This document shows, piece by piece, positions 7,504 to 15,578 of a stretch of DNA of 28,885 bases. Source of the stretch: CAZBJJ01 sp964492245 (GTDB taxonomy: Bacteria > Spirochaetota > Spirochaetia > Treponematales > Breznakiellaceae). Below the pieces are notes generated by a model. The model had not been told where the DNA came from, searched no databases, and was given only the letters and a program-made list of their open reading frames with translations. How positions within the stretch are numbered: position 1 is the first letter of the stretch; each line of letters begins with the position of its first letter. The translations under genes were made by a program, and so were the position numbers. The stretch covers positions 1 to 28,885 of the forward strand of contig CAZBJJ010000025.1 in NCBI GenBank assembly GCA_964492245.1, written 5' to 3'.

Positions 7504-9606
7504 ATGGGATTGGACAAGATATTCTCCGAAATTAGCTCGATGCTAATTAACTACGACAGTGGCGATATGCTCTTGCTTTCGGATCTTTCGGACAAACTGG
7601 AAGAGCTCAAACTCTTTTTTTTAGAAAATTCCGAGATAACCAGTTTTATCGATACGTTTAAAGTTTGCTCGTTAAAAGAGATGAAGATGGGCGGCATGCC
7701 ACATTTAATACCCTGCCTCTCCGATGCCATCGACCTTTTACAGAGTTTTTCCCAGACCAGCGACGAGCAGTCCCAACAAGAGCTTTTAAAAAAAATTGCC
7801 GACTTCCCCTGTCGCAATAAAAAACTTAGCCAGATGGTCGGCAACGACACCGAATGGGGCAGCGAGGCCTTCCCTCTTTTTTTAGCCGACGCCGAAGACC
7901 GGCTAAACACAGCCCAAAGCATTATTTTAAAATTGGAAGAAAACCCCAACGACGCCGAAGCTATTGGGACCCTGTTTAGGATTTTTCATACTATTAAAGG
8001 CGAATGCGGATTTTTGAAAATTGCCACCCTTGGCGAACTTACCCATAGCATAGAGAGCCTGCTTTCGGAATTGCGCGACGGCAAAACCACCCTTGGCCAA
8101 TCGCACATCGATTTACTTTTAGAGGGTATCGACCTTTCCAATAATATTTTGGAAGAACTAAAAAGCAACAAATTTGTAATGTACAACGACTTCCCCCTGG
8201 AAAACTATCTGGCAAAGGTCAAAAGTCTGGAAACCCATACCCGCACAAACCTGGGAGAGCTCCTTGTAGCCGAAGGCAAATTACTCGAAGAGGATGTCCA
8301 ACGCATTCTGGAAAAACAAAAGACCAGTGCCTACACAAAACGCTTTGGCGAAATTGCGGTGCAGGAAGAATATTTAACTAAAGAAGAGCTTAACGAGACC
8401 CTAGTAAAACAAAAAACAGCCAAGACAGAGCCAAGCAGTCCGCTTGTAGAACAGAAGGATCCCATAATTAAGGTGCGCAGTTCCAAGGTAAATTTTTTAG
8501 TGGACATGATTGGCGAACTTCTTATTGCCATTGGGCAGATTAACGAAAATATCAGCGATGGAGGAGAATTTTTACAGGTTCGAAAAATTACCCGCAGCCT
8601 GCAATATGGGGCCATGGAACTGCGTACCGACAGTTTGCAGAGCCTCTTTGGCAATTTACGGCGGGCGGTGCGCGATCTATCGCGACAATTAAAAAAGAAT
8701 GTGCGCACCCTCTGCGTGGGCGATACCTTAGAAATAGACCGTTCGCTCATTGAAAAACTGGAAGAACCCCTTATGCACCTCGTGCGCAATTCCCTGGACC
8801 ACGGGGTAGATAGCGAAGAAGAGCGCACTAAAACAGGGAAACCGGCGCAAGCCACCATTACGCTAAAGGGCGAGCGGCGGGGCAACCAGATTGTTATTAC
8901 CGTGCGCGACGATGGTCGGGGCTTAAACCGACCTGCCATCTTGGCAAAGGCTATCGAGCGCGGCCTATGCACAGCCGAGGCTGGCGAGGTCTTAAACGAC
9001 TCCCAGGTCTTTAACTTTATTTTTGCCCCGGGCTTTAGCACCCACGAAAAGGTTTCGCAGATATCGGGCCGTGGAGTGGGCATGGATATTGTGCGCAATA
9101 TGGTAAGCGAACACCGGGGCCGGATAGAAATTGAAAGCCAGGTCCATCAATTTTCCGAATTCCGCCTTGTCTTCCCCCTTTCCACCGCCATTATCGATGG
9201 CATGATTACCCGAGTTTCCGACAATCTCTTTGTCTTTCCCATCAGCTCTATTATTGAATCTATAAAAATTCGGCCCGATATGCTGCATTCGGTAAGCAAA
9301 AAAGTGGAAGTGGCCAATGTCCGCGGCGATTCAATTCCCCTTATTCGCATGCACCAGAATTTTGGCATCGACGAACAGGCGGGCCTTCCGCCATCAATTG
9401 GCCTAATCTGCGAAAGCTCGGACCAGCGCAAATTTATGTTCGTCCTCGACGAGGTCTTAGCTAAACGGGAAGTCGTGCTAAAGTCCTTTGGTTCGCGCTT
9501 TTCCAATTTGCGGGGTATTTCCTCGGGCACCGTGCTTGCCGGCGGCAGAATTGGCCTGGTAGTCGATGTGGACGAGATGGTCGAGTTAAGTGTACTCGAG
9601 GCGTAA
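7504..9606 (+). CDS. cheA: CheA-type chemotaxis histidine kinase with unusual middle domain
   Basis: A 700-residue hub kinase for the receptors. I chose ATG 7504 because AAAGGAC precedes it and the upstream in-frame extension does not look coding. Domains: an unassigned helical N-terminal region (1-115); Hpt/P1 (about 118-215) with phospho-His 162 in FHTIKGECGF; two tandem LGELLVAEGKLLEEDVQ-type helical repeats (250-272 and 281-303); P3 dimerisation (about 321-400); the ATPase (N box HLVRNSLDHG 425-434, DDGRG 469-473, FAPGFST 507-513, GRGVGMDIV 522-530); and a C-terminal CheW-like P5 domain (from about 560). A conventional CheY-binding P2 domain is not recognisable. The helical repeats resemble MshEN/type II secretion ATPase N-terminal units. 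It is the first gene of cheA-cheW-mcp. Confidence 0.93.
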   Translation: MGLDKIFSEISSMLINYDSGDMLLLSDLSDKLEELKLFFLENSEITSFIDTFKVCSLKEMKMGGMPHLIPCLSDAIDLLQSFSQTSDEQSQQELLKKIADFPCRNKKLSQMVGNDTEWGSEAFPLFLADAEDRLNTAQSIILKLEENPNDAEAIGTLFRIFHTIKGECGFLKIATLGELTHSIESLLSELRDGKTTLGQSHIDLLLEGIDLSNNILEELKSNKFVMYNDFPLENYLAKVKSLETHTRTNLGELLVAEGKLLEEDVQRILEKQKTSAYTKRFGEIAVQEEYLTKEELNETLVKQKTAKTEPSSPLVEQKDPIIKVRSSKVNFLVDMIGELLIAIGQINENISDGGEFLQVRKITRSLQYGAMELRTDSLQSLFGNLRRAVRDLSRQLKKNVRTLCVGDTLEIDRSLIEKLEEPLMHLVRNSLDHGVDSEEERTKTGKPAQATITLKGERRGNQIVITVRDDGRGLNRPAILAKAIERGLCTAEAGEVLNDSQVFNFIFAPGFSTHEKVSQISGRGVGMDIVRNMVSEHRGRIEIESQVHQFSEFRLVFPLSTAIIDGMITRVSDNLFVFPISSIIESIKIRPDMLHSVSKKVEVANVRGDSIPLIRMHQNFGIDEQAGLPPSIGLICESSDQRKFMFVLDEVLAKREVVLKSFGSRFSNLRGISSGTVLAGGRIGLVVDVDEMVELSVLEA

Positions 9607-9641
9607 TGCCTAGGTTTTTTTATATCAACTAGGAGGTTGGA

Positions 9642-10163
9642 ATGGGAATTTCGAGGATGAAGAGCCTTGCGGGTTCGCGTTTTCTCAATTTTTCGCTAGA
9701 GAACGAGAGCTATTGCATGGAAATTCTAAAGGTCAAGGAGCTTATGGGTATGACGGATATAACCCCCCTGCCCCAGACACCGCCATTTATTCGGGGGGTT
9801 ATCAATTTAAGGGGACAGATTATTCCAATTGTGGATCTGCGCCTTAAGTTTGGCCTGTCTTTTTTAGATTATCACAAGCGCACCGCCATTATTGTGGTGG
9901 AAATTGAAATCAACGGCGAGATAATGCTTATGGGCCTTGTGGTCGATGCAATTCAGGAGGTTATTGCCATACCCGACGAGAATATAAAAATTTTGCCCTA
10001 TATAAACACCCGGGTAAAAAGCGAATATGTCCGTGGCGTTGCCGACACCCCCGAGGGCATGAAGATTGTCCTAGATGTCCACAAAATTTTAAGCGACGAA
10101 GAGTTCGTCCAACTGAGCAAACTGGCCCCCCAAGACAGCGGGGATGCCCAGGGCACTAAATAA
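9642..10163 (+). CDS. cheW: Chemotaxis coupling protein CheW
   Basis: A 173-residue single CheW domain that scaffolds receptors to CheA. Typical features are FSLENESYCMEILKVKELMG near the start, the conserved PFIRGVINLRGQIIPIVDLR (about residues 46-65) and a late YVRGVADTPEGMKIVLDV. A near-perfect AGGAGG at 9631-9636 lies 5 bases before the ATG. It sits 35 bases after cheA and 12 bases before the receptor gene, so it is clearly in their operon. The basic/acidic tail after about residue 155 is non-conserved. Confidence 0.95.
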   Translation: MGISRMKSLAGSRFLNFSLENESYCMEILKVKELMGMTDITPLPQTPPFIRGVINLRGQIIPIVDLRLKFGLSFLDYHKRTAIIVVEIEINGEIMLMGLVVDAIQEVIAIPDENIKILPYINTRVKSEYVRGVADTPEGMKIVLDVHKILSDEEFVQLSKLAPQDSGDAQGTK

Positions 10164-10175
10164 AGGAGAAGAAGA

Positions 10176-11834
10176 ATGAAAACAGGATTGTCATTTAAAT
10201 TGATTGCGGGCTTTACGGGCGTGGCCATTATTTCGCTAGTGGTGGGCCTTGTGGGCTTTGCCGGTCTTAATCAGACCAATAGCCTATTAAACATAATGGC
10301 CACCGAAGACATTCCGGCAATTAGTGGCATGGAAGAGGCCGTACAAAACCTAATTGCCACAAAAGCAGCTCTGCGCACCCTTACCTCCCCCTATCTGGAT
10401 GCCGAGGACTTTGACCGACAGTTCGAAATTCTGAACGAAAAAAGAGGCGCAGTACAGGAGTTTTTTGCCCTCTACGAGGACCTGCCTAAGACAAAGGAAG
10501 AAGAGGCCCTTTACGCCACCTTTAATAAATCTTACCAGGTCCTGTTAAAAGAAAATGACTCCTATGTAACCGAGGTGCGGGCGCTAAAGGCCCGCAATGC
10601 CTCGCCCGAGGAATATGGGCGTATCGCCTCTGGCTTGGCCATTTCCGGGGCTGCCCGACAGGCCTTCGATGTATGCTTAGCAGATTTAGAGGCCCTTGCC
10701 AACTACGAGCTCCTCCACTATGGGCAGGAGCGCCCACAGGCGGCAATGGACACCGCCCAAAGGCTTATAGTCATAATTATTATTGTAATTATTGCAGGCT
10801 TTATTATAGCCATTACGGTGGGCCTCTTGCTTTCGCGCTCAATAACCAAACCCGTAAATCGCATTGTCGATGCCCTCAATATTGGCTCCGCCCAAATTGG
10901 CTCTGCCTCCACCGAGCTTTCGGTGAGCTCGCAGCAGATTGCCTCCGGTGCCGCCGAGCAGGCCTCGGGCATAGAAGAGACCACCTCCTCGATGGAGGAA
11001 CTGGCTTCTATGGTACGGCAGAACACCGACAACTCGAAGGAATCCAGCAATATAGCAAATAAGGCCACCGAGGCGGCAAGTCTGGGCTCGGCCCAAATGG
11101 ACAAGCTCCTTGTCTCGATGAACGAAATTAGCAAGGCCACCGACGATATAAAGGCCGTAATAGACGTAATCGACGACATCGCCTTCCAGACCAATATGTT
11201 GGCCCTAAACGCTGCCGTAGAAGCCGCCCGAGCAGGCGAAGCCGGTATGGGCTTTGCCGTGGTGGCCGACGAGGTTAAAAACCTGGCCAACCGCTCGGCA
11301 GCCAGTGCCAAAGAGACAGCCGGCATGATTAAAACCAGCCTGGAAAGGACCGAAGAGGGCTTGAATTTATCGAAGGCGCTGGCCGAGATCTTTAAAGAAA
11401 TTTTAATTGGCGCAAATAAATCGGTAGAGATGACTAAGGAAATTGAAACCGCCAGCCGCCAACAGGACGAGGGCATTGGGCAAATTAACAAGGCGATCAT
11501 TCAATTGGATACCGTTGTCCAGCAGAACGCCGCCGCCAGCGAAGAGACCGCCAGTGCTGCCGAAGAAATGCAGAGCCAGGTCCAGGCCCTTAACGAGGTT
11601 ATTGACGAGCTCTCCAGCCTGGTCCTCGGCGAACGAGCCGTCCTTAAAGCTGCCTCGACAAGCAAACAGAGCGCGCCAATAAAACATTTAGAAGCAGCGC
11701 CGGCACATGCAAAGGACAGGGCAAATCCGCAGACAGCTACTGCAAACAAAGAGAAGAGCGCAACAGGCCTTACCAAGGGCAAGCGCATTGTCTTCGAGGA
11801 CGATGGCGAATTTAAAGACCACGAAGAATTTTAA
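10176..11834 (+). CDS. Methyl-accepting chemotaxis protein 2, with short HAMP and C-terminal tether-like tail
   Basis: A 552-residue chemoreceptor inside the che operon; AAAGGAG precedes the ATG. It has a membrane helix at about 8-30, a four-helix-bundle-type extracytoplasmic domain at 31-195, and a second membrane helix at about 197-219. After TM2 only the first HAMP helix (SRSITKPVNRIVDALN) is visible before the signalling coiled coil, so a complete HAMP is lacking. The conserved tip is DDIAFQTNMLALNAAVEAAR. About 75 flexible residues follow the signalling domain and end in KDHEEF, which resembles (but is not identical to) the NWETF-type pentapeptide that tethers CheR/CheB in enteric bacteria. 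The location between cheW and cheR/cheB marks it as this cluster's cognate receptor. Confidence 0.95.
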   Translation: MKTGLSFKLIAGFTGVAIISLVVGLVGFAGLNQTNSLLNIMATEDIPAISGMEEAVQNLIATKAALRTLTSPYLDAEDFDRQFEILNEKRGAVQEFFALYEDLPKTKEEEALYATFNKSYQVLLKENDSYVTEVRALKARNASPEEYGRIASGLAISGAARQAFDVCLADLEALANYELLHYGQERPQAAMDTAQRLIVIIIIVIIAGFIIAITVGLLLSRSITKPVNRIVDALNIGSAQIGSASTELSVSSQQIASGAAEQASGIEETTSSMEELASMVRQNTDNSKESSNIANKATEAASLGSAQMDKLLVSMNEISKATDDIKAVIDVIDDIAFQTNMLALNAAVEAARAGEAGMGFAVVADEVKNLANRSAASAKETAGMIKTSLERTEEGLNLSKALAEIFKEILIGANKSVEMTKEIETASRQQDEGIGQINKAIIQLDTVVQQNAAASEETASAAEEMQSQVQALNEVIDELSSLVLGERAVLKAASTSKQSAPIKHLEAAPAHAKDRANPQTATANKEKSATGLTKGKRIVFEDDGEFKDHEEF

Positions 11835-11855
11835 TCCTCTTTATTAAAAACAATA

Positions 11856-11883
11856 AAAGGCGGGGTATGGCCCCGCCTTTTTT
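11856..11883 (+). terminator. Rho-independent terminator after chemoreceptor 2
   Basis: A 10-bp stem AAAGGCGGGG/CCCCGCCTTT (11856-11865 and 11871-11880) with loop TATGG is followed by TTT. It lies between the receptor and cheR, so cheR/cheB are transcribed by read-through or from their own promoter. Confidence 0.88.
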
Positions 11884-11895
11884 AGGAAGGGCCCA

Positions 11896-12681
11896 TTGCA
11901 CAATGACAAAAACCTGAGTGCCGAGCTATTGGAAACCTTTAGGCAGCATATATATAGTGAATATGGCATTCACTATATGGACAGCAAAATTGATGTCCTT
12001 AGGACAAAGCTTTTAAAAATTGCCGGCCTACACAAGCTATCCCTCGATACTCTTTTAGAGCTGGTTCTCGTCGGCGAACCCTATGCCACCGATATTTTTT
12101 TAAAAGAAATTACCGTGGGGCATACCTTCTTTTTTAGGGAGGCCGACCACTTCGAAATTTTAGTTAAAGACATTAAAAAGCGGAATGTCCAAAATCCCAG
12201 CATTTGGAGTTCTGCCAGCTCCACGGGCGAGGGGCCCTATTCCATTGTCATCGCCCTTTTAGAAGGCGGTATACGCGATTTTAAGCTTCTGGCCTCCGAT
12301 ATCAACAAGCAGTCCTTGCACAGGGTAAACCAAGGGCAGTATCATCAATCTAAATTCCACAATATGAGTGCAGAATTGTGCAAACGTTATTTTATCCCCG
12401 TAGACGAACACTCGTATAAAATTCGGCGCTTGTTGCGATCCTATCTCTGCATTAAACGCCTGAACCTTTTAGAAGACCTGGAATTCGAAAAACCCTTCGA
12501 CTATATTTTTTGCCGCAATGTTATGATTTATTTTGATGCCCCTGCCCGCTCCAAGGTAATTCGTATGCTGGCAAAAAATTTAAAAACCGGTGGCCTGTTT
12601 TTTGTTGGCCATTCGGAGGCCCTCTTAGATACCCCTTCTAGTTTGGTTAAAGAAGGTACCGCCCATTACCGAAAGGTATAA
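11896..12681 (+). CDS. cheR: Chemotaxis protein methyltransferase CheR
   Basis: A 261-residue SAM-dependent enzyme that methylates receptor glutamates. An N-terminal helical subdomain (1-75) carries the FFFR motif with Arg 81. The SAM-binding segment is WSSASSTGEGPYS (104-116), where the common GEEPYS reads GEGPYS. Asp 135 lies in LASDI. Late motifs are FDYIFCRNVMIYFD and LFFVGHSEA. Compared with E. coli CheR, the beta-subdomain after YFI is about three residues shorter, a feature I associate with pentapeptide-independent enzymes. The start is TTG 11896: AGGAAGG sits 5 bases before it and no in-frame ATG fits. It begins 12 bases after the terminator's T-run, 5 bases before cheB. Confidence 0.93.
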   Translation: MHNDKNLSAELLETFRQHIYSEYGIHYMDSKIDVLRTKLLKIAGLHKLSLDTLLELVLVGEPYATDIFLKEITVGHTFFFREADHFEILVKDIKKRNVQNPSIWSSASSTGEGPYSIVIALLEGGIRDFKLLASDINKQSLHRVNQGQYHQSKFHNMSAELCKRYFIPVDEHSYKIRRLLRSYLCIKRLNLLEDLEFEKPFDYIFCRNVMIYFDAPARSKVIRMLAKNLKTGGLFFVGHSEALLDTPSSLVKEGTAHYRKV

Positions 12682-12686
12682 TAAGA

Positions 12687-13736
12687 ATGTTACATAAAAT
12701 TCGCGTGCTTATTGTAGACGACTCCGCAATTGTGCGAGAAATCCTGTCGCAACGTCTGGGGCGGGATGGCCGCATAGAAGTTGTGGGCACAGCCATGGAT
12801 CCCTATGTGGCGCGCGACAAACTTGAAAAGCTCGAGGTCGATGTTATTACCCTCGATATCGAAATGCCCAGAATGGATGGTCTAAGTTTTTTGCGCGAGC
12901 TCATGCGCCAGTACCCCATACCGGTGGTGGTGCTTTCCAGTCTTACCCAGGGCAGCAACGATGCGGCAATGCGCGCCCTGGAACTTGGGGCTGTCGAGGT
13001 GGTGCCCAAGCCGGGGGGGCCTTTTTCGGTGGAGGAGGTCATTCCTCTTTTAATTGATAAGATTATAGCGGCCACGCGGGTAAATATGACTCGCCTGCGC
13101 GAAGAAGCCGAACGCCGCAGCCAGAAGGCCCCTCTTAAAAAGCCTCAAATGCTTTCTACTATTCGCACTACCCAGCAGATTATTGCCATTGGGGCTTCGA
13201 CGGGGGGCACCATTGCCATGGAAAAGCTTTTTATGGACTGGGAGCCTAGTTTTCCGCCGACTCTTGCGGTAATTCATATGCCCGAACGCTTTACCGCTTC
13301 TTTTGCGGGGCGTTTAAACGATGTCTGTCCGGTGGAGGTCTGCGAGGCAAAGCAGGGCGAGCATTTAAGGGCGGGCGTGATCTATATTGCGCCGGGCAAT
13401 TTTCATATGCTTTTGCGCACCCAGGGCACTGAGCGCAGAATTAAAATTGCCTCTGGTCCCAAGGTCTGTAACCAGCGCCCCGCCGTGGACCCACTTTTCG
13501 ATTCGGTGGCGCAGCAGGCGGGGCGCAATTGCATTGCGCTTTTGCTTACCGGTATGGGGCGCGACGGTGCCGCCGGCCTCCTTAAAATTAGGGAGGCCGG
13601 CGGCTATACCATTGCCCAGGACGAAAAATCCTCTATTGTCTGGGGCATGCCCAAAGAGGCCATCGACCTAGGCGCCGCCGAGGTAGTGCTGGGCCTAGAC
13701 GCTATGGCCACCCATATTAAAAAACGTCTTGCTTAA
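12687..13736 (+). CDS. cheB: Chemotaxis protein-glutamate methylesterase/deamidase CheB
   Basis: A 349-residue two-domain adaptation enzyme that removes receptor methyl groups when phosphorylated by CheA. The receiver domain (about 4-125) has the acidic pair D11-D12 and phospho-acceptor D57 in LDIEMPRMDG. The esterase domain (about 163-345) has the catalytic triad S171 (GASTGG), H197 (VIHMP) and D293 (GMGRDGA). These align with S164/H190/D286 of the Salmonella enzyme at a constant offset. A linker of about 30 charged residues joins them. It follows cheR by 5 bases and its TAA overlaps the stop of the convergent phosphonate gene. As the only receiver domain in the window it may compete with an unlinked CheY for CheA phosphate. 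Confidence 0.97.
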   Translation: MLHKIRVLIVDDSAIVREILSQRLGRDGRIEVVGTAMDPYVARDKLEKLEVDVITLDIEMPRMDGLSFLRELMRQYPIPVVVLSSLTQGSNDAAMRALELGAVEVVPKPGGPFSVEEVIPLLIDKIIAATRVNMTRLREEAERRSQKAPLKKPQMLSTIRTTQQIIAIGASTGGTIAMEKLFMDWEPSFPPTLAVIHMPERFTASFAGRLNDVCPVEVCEAKQGEHLRAGVIYIAPGNFHMLLRTQGTERRIKIASGPKVCNQRPAVDPLFDSVAQQAGRNCIALLLTGMGRDGAAGLLKIREAGGYTIAQDEKSSIVWGMPKEAIDLGAAEVVLGLDAMATHIKKRLA

Positions 13737-15577
13737 AGGATTGGCCTAAAATACGAGACCATAAACTTAGTAAATTCCCGCATTTCTTCGGGCCTTATAT
13801 CGCCAATATTTGCAATTCTAAAGGTGTTTGCCTGCGCAAGCTTACCGGGATAAATCGTAAAGGCCTTTTCGCGGGCACTGTCGTGAAAGGTCTCGAAAGA
13901 GTAAGATGAGTTTTCTGGTTCCAGGATGGCCGTTATCAATTTAGACTGGGCCTCCTTGGGCACCAACATACTAAGCCCCAAGTTTTCCACTACCTCTACC
14001 AATATCTGCCAACAGGCAGCATAGCGGGCATAGCGCCCCGGTATCGTCTCTATTTTGGTTTCAATTATTGCCTGGCGCAGGCTGTACATCGCCTGTACGG
14101 GGGGCGTAAAGCGCGTTTGCTTTGTCTTTGCAAAATAATCGTGTTGCAAAACTAAGTTCAAATAAAAATTTCGCGGGCGATAATTTCGAATTGCTTCGAG
14201 GGCATTTTTACGGGCAAAGACAAAGGCCACTCCCGCCATGCCCTGAATATTTTTGTTTGAGGTCGATGCCATAAAGTCGATGCCATCCTCGTCCATATCT
14301 ATGGGAATTGCGGCAAAGGCGCTTACTGCATCGACTATGGTTACAATGCCCTGCTCTTGGCAGAAGCGGCATATTTCGGGCACTGGGTTTAAAAGGCCGG
14401 TGGTGGTTTCGTGATAGACCATGGCCAAATGGGTATAGCCACCCTTAACTAAGAGGTTTTTAACTTCTTCCACATTTAAGGGCAAATAACCACTGGAAGT
14501 ATAGACCTCGTAGGGCAAATTATACACCTGGGCAATTTGCGCAAGGCGCTTGCCATAGGCCCCATTGTCGATAATTAAGAGCTTACCATCGTCGGGCACA
14601 CAGGAAGAGACCATGACCTCGTCGGCAGCTGTCCCCGAACCTCCAAAAAGCACTGTTTCTACCTGGCCGGGTTTGCCCACAAAGAGGGAAAGCTCCTGGC
14701 AAATCCATTCCATAACCTGACCAAACTCCAATTCCCGGGGACAGATGTCGGCACAGACCTGTGACATTTTTACACTGTCGGTAGTAGTTGCCGGGCCGGG
14801 GTTTAAAAGCACCTCTCGCCGAGGCCTACGCAAAAGTTCGCGCTCCTGGATACGCGGATAGACCTCCTGTACAGCGCTTTGCAAATGTGTTTCATCGTCT
14901 ATTTCCTTCCAGGCATAATCTTCTATTTTTCGAACATATACGCGCTCGCTGGTACCAGCCTTAGAATTGCTGTAGGCGCTAAGTGCTGTTTCGTATTCCA
15001 TTTTTGGCTCGCGGTTTTTTTGCTCTTCGCAATAGGCCACCATGGCATCGAGGGCCGCCTTTGTAAGTCGCGATATGCCAACCAGCTCGCCGGCAATACT
15101 CGCAAGGTCTGCTGCCCGCTTCGAATGGGCACGCAAATAGCCCTCCTCATCGCTTTCCAGATAGACCTCGTCGCCCGAATTGGTCTTTCCACTGGCCAGA
15201 AGTACATTTCTATGTGCCTCGTTTATCAGTACAAAAAGACCGATATCATCATAAATTAAATCGCTTTCCAGGAGCAAAAAATCGCCCTTTACCAAGGGGG
15301 CACAACAGGCCAATGTTCCCATACTCCCGGTATTGGCGTAGTCTTCGTTTTTTGCCAATTGAATGCAGTGCCATTTAGCTGCCAAGTCTTCGTACCAAGA
15401 GCTACAATGGCCGGTGCCAATTATAATTTCTTCCACTCCGGCTGCAAAGAGTTTTTCCACCGATCGCTCTACAATTGCCTGGCCATCTATATCCAAAAAG
15501 CCCTTTGGCATTTCTTGGGTTCTCCCTTTTAAACGCGAACCCAGTCCACCGGCCATAATAACTGCCTGTCGAATCAT
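13733..15577 (-). CDS. Fused phosphonate cytidylyltransferase (PntC) and 2-aminoethylphosphonate transaminase
   Basis: A 614-residue bifunctional protein for the last two steps to CMP-2-aminoethylphosphonate. The N-terminal domain (1-240) is a LicC/PntC-like nucleotidyltransferase: MAGGLGSRLKGRTQEMPKG, metal-site D106 in LLLESDLIYDD, and D227/D228 in WKEIDDE. The C-terminal domain (about 254-612) is a fold-type I PLP transaminase of the PhnW family: LLNPGPATTT, FGGSGTAADE, D416 in VDAVSA and Schiff-base Lys 442 in TSNKNIQG. I recall the same fusion in Treponema denticola. Start choice: ATG 15577 has AAGGTGG at a proper distance and follows the ppd stop by one base; ATG 15601 would overlap ppd. 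It is the third gene of the operon. Direction of the transaminase (making AEP from phosphonoacetaldehyde) is inferred from the company of pepM and ppd. Confidence 0.93.
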   Translation of the reverse strand: MIRQAVIMAGGLGSRLKGRTQEMPKGFLDIDGQAIVERSVEKLFAAGVEEIIIGTGHCSSWYEDLAAKWHCIQLAKNEDYANTGSMGTLACCAPLVKGDFLLLESDLIYDDIGLFVLINEAHRNVLLASGKTNSGDEVYLESDEEGYLRAHSKRAADLASIAGELVGISRLTKAALDAMVAYCEEQKNREPKMEYETALSAYSNSKAGTSERVYVRKIEDYAWKEIDDETHLQSAVQEVYPRIQERELLRRPRREVLLNPGPATTTDSVKMSQVCADICPRELEFGQVMEWICQELSLFVGKPGQVETVLFGGSGTAADEVMVSSCVPDDGKLLIIDNGAYGKRLAQIAQVYNLPYEVYTSSGYLPLNVEEVKNLLVKGGYTHLAMVYHETTTGLLNPVPEICRFCQEQGIVTIVDAVSAFAAIPIDMDEDGIDFMASTSNKNIQGMAGVAFVFARKNALEAIRNYRPRNFYLNLVLQHDYFAKTKQTRFTPPVQAMYSLRQAIIETKIETIPGRYARYAACWQILVEVVENLGLSMLVPKEAQSKLITAILEPENSSYSFETFHDSAREKAFTIYPGKLAQANTFRIANIGDIRPEEMREFTKFMVSYFRPIL

Positions 15578-15578
15578 T

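Noticed and set aside
8331..9098. 255-codon open frame on the minus strand inside cheA
   Set aside because: Ser/Arg-rich composition of an antisense shadow; the plus strand encodes unmistakable CheA motifs here.
10718..11500. 260-codon open frame on the minus strand inside chemoreceptor 2
   Set aside because: Antisense shadow of the receptor's signalling domain, with mirrored Ala/Ser-rich composition and no family resemblance.
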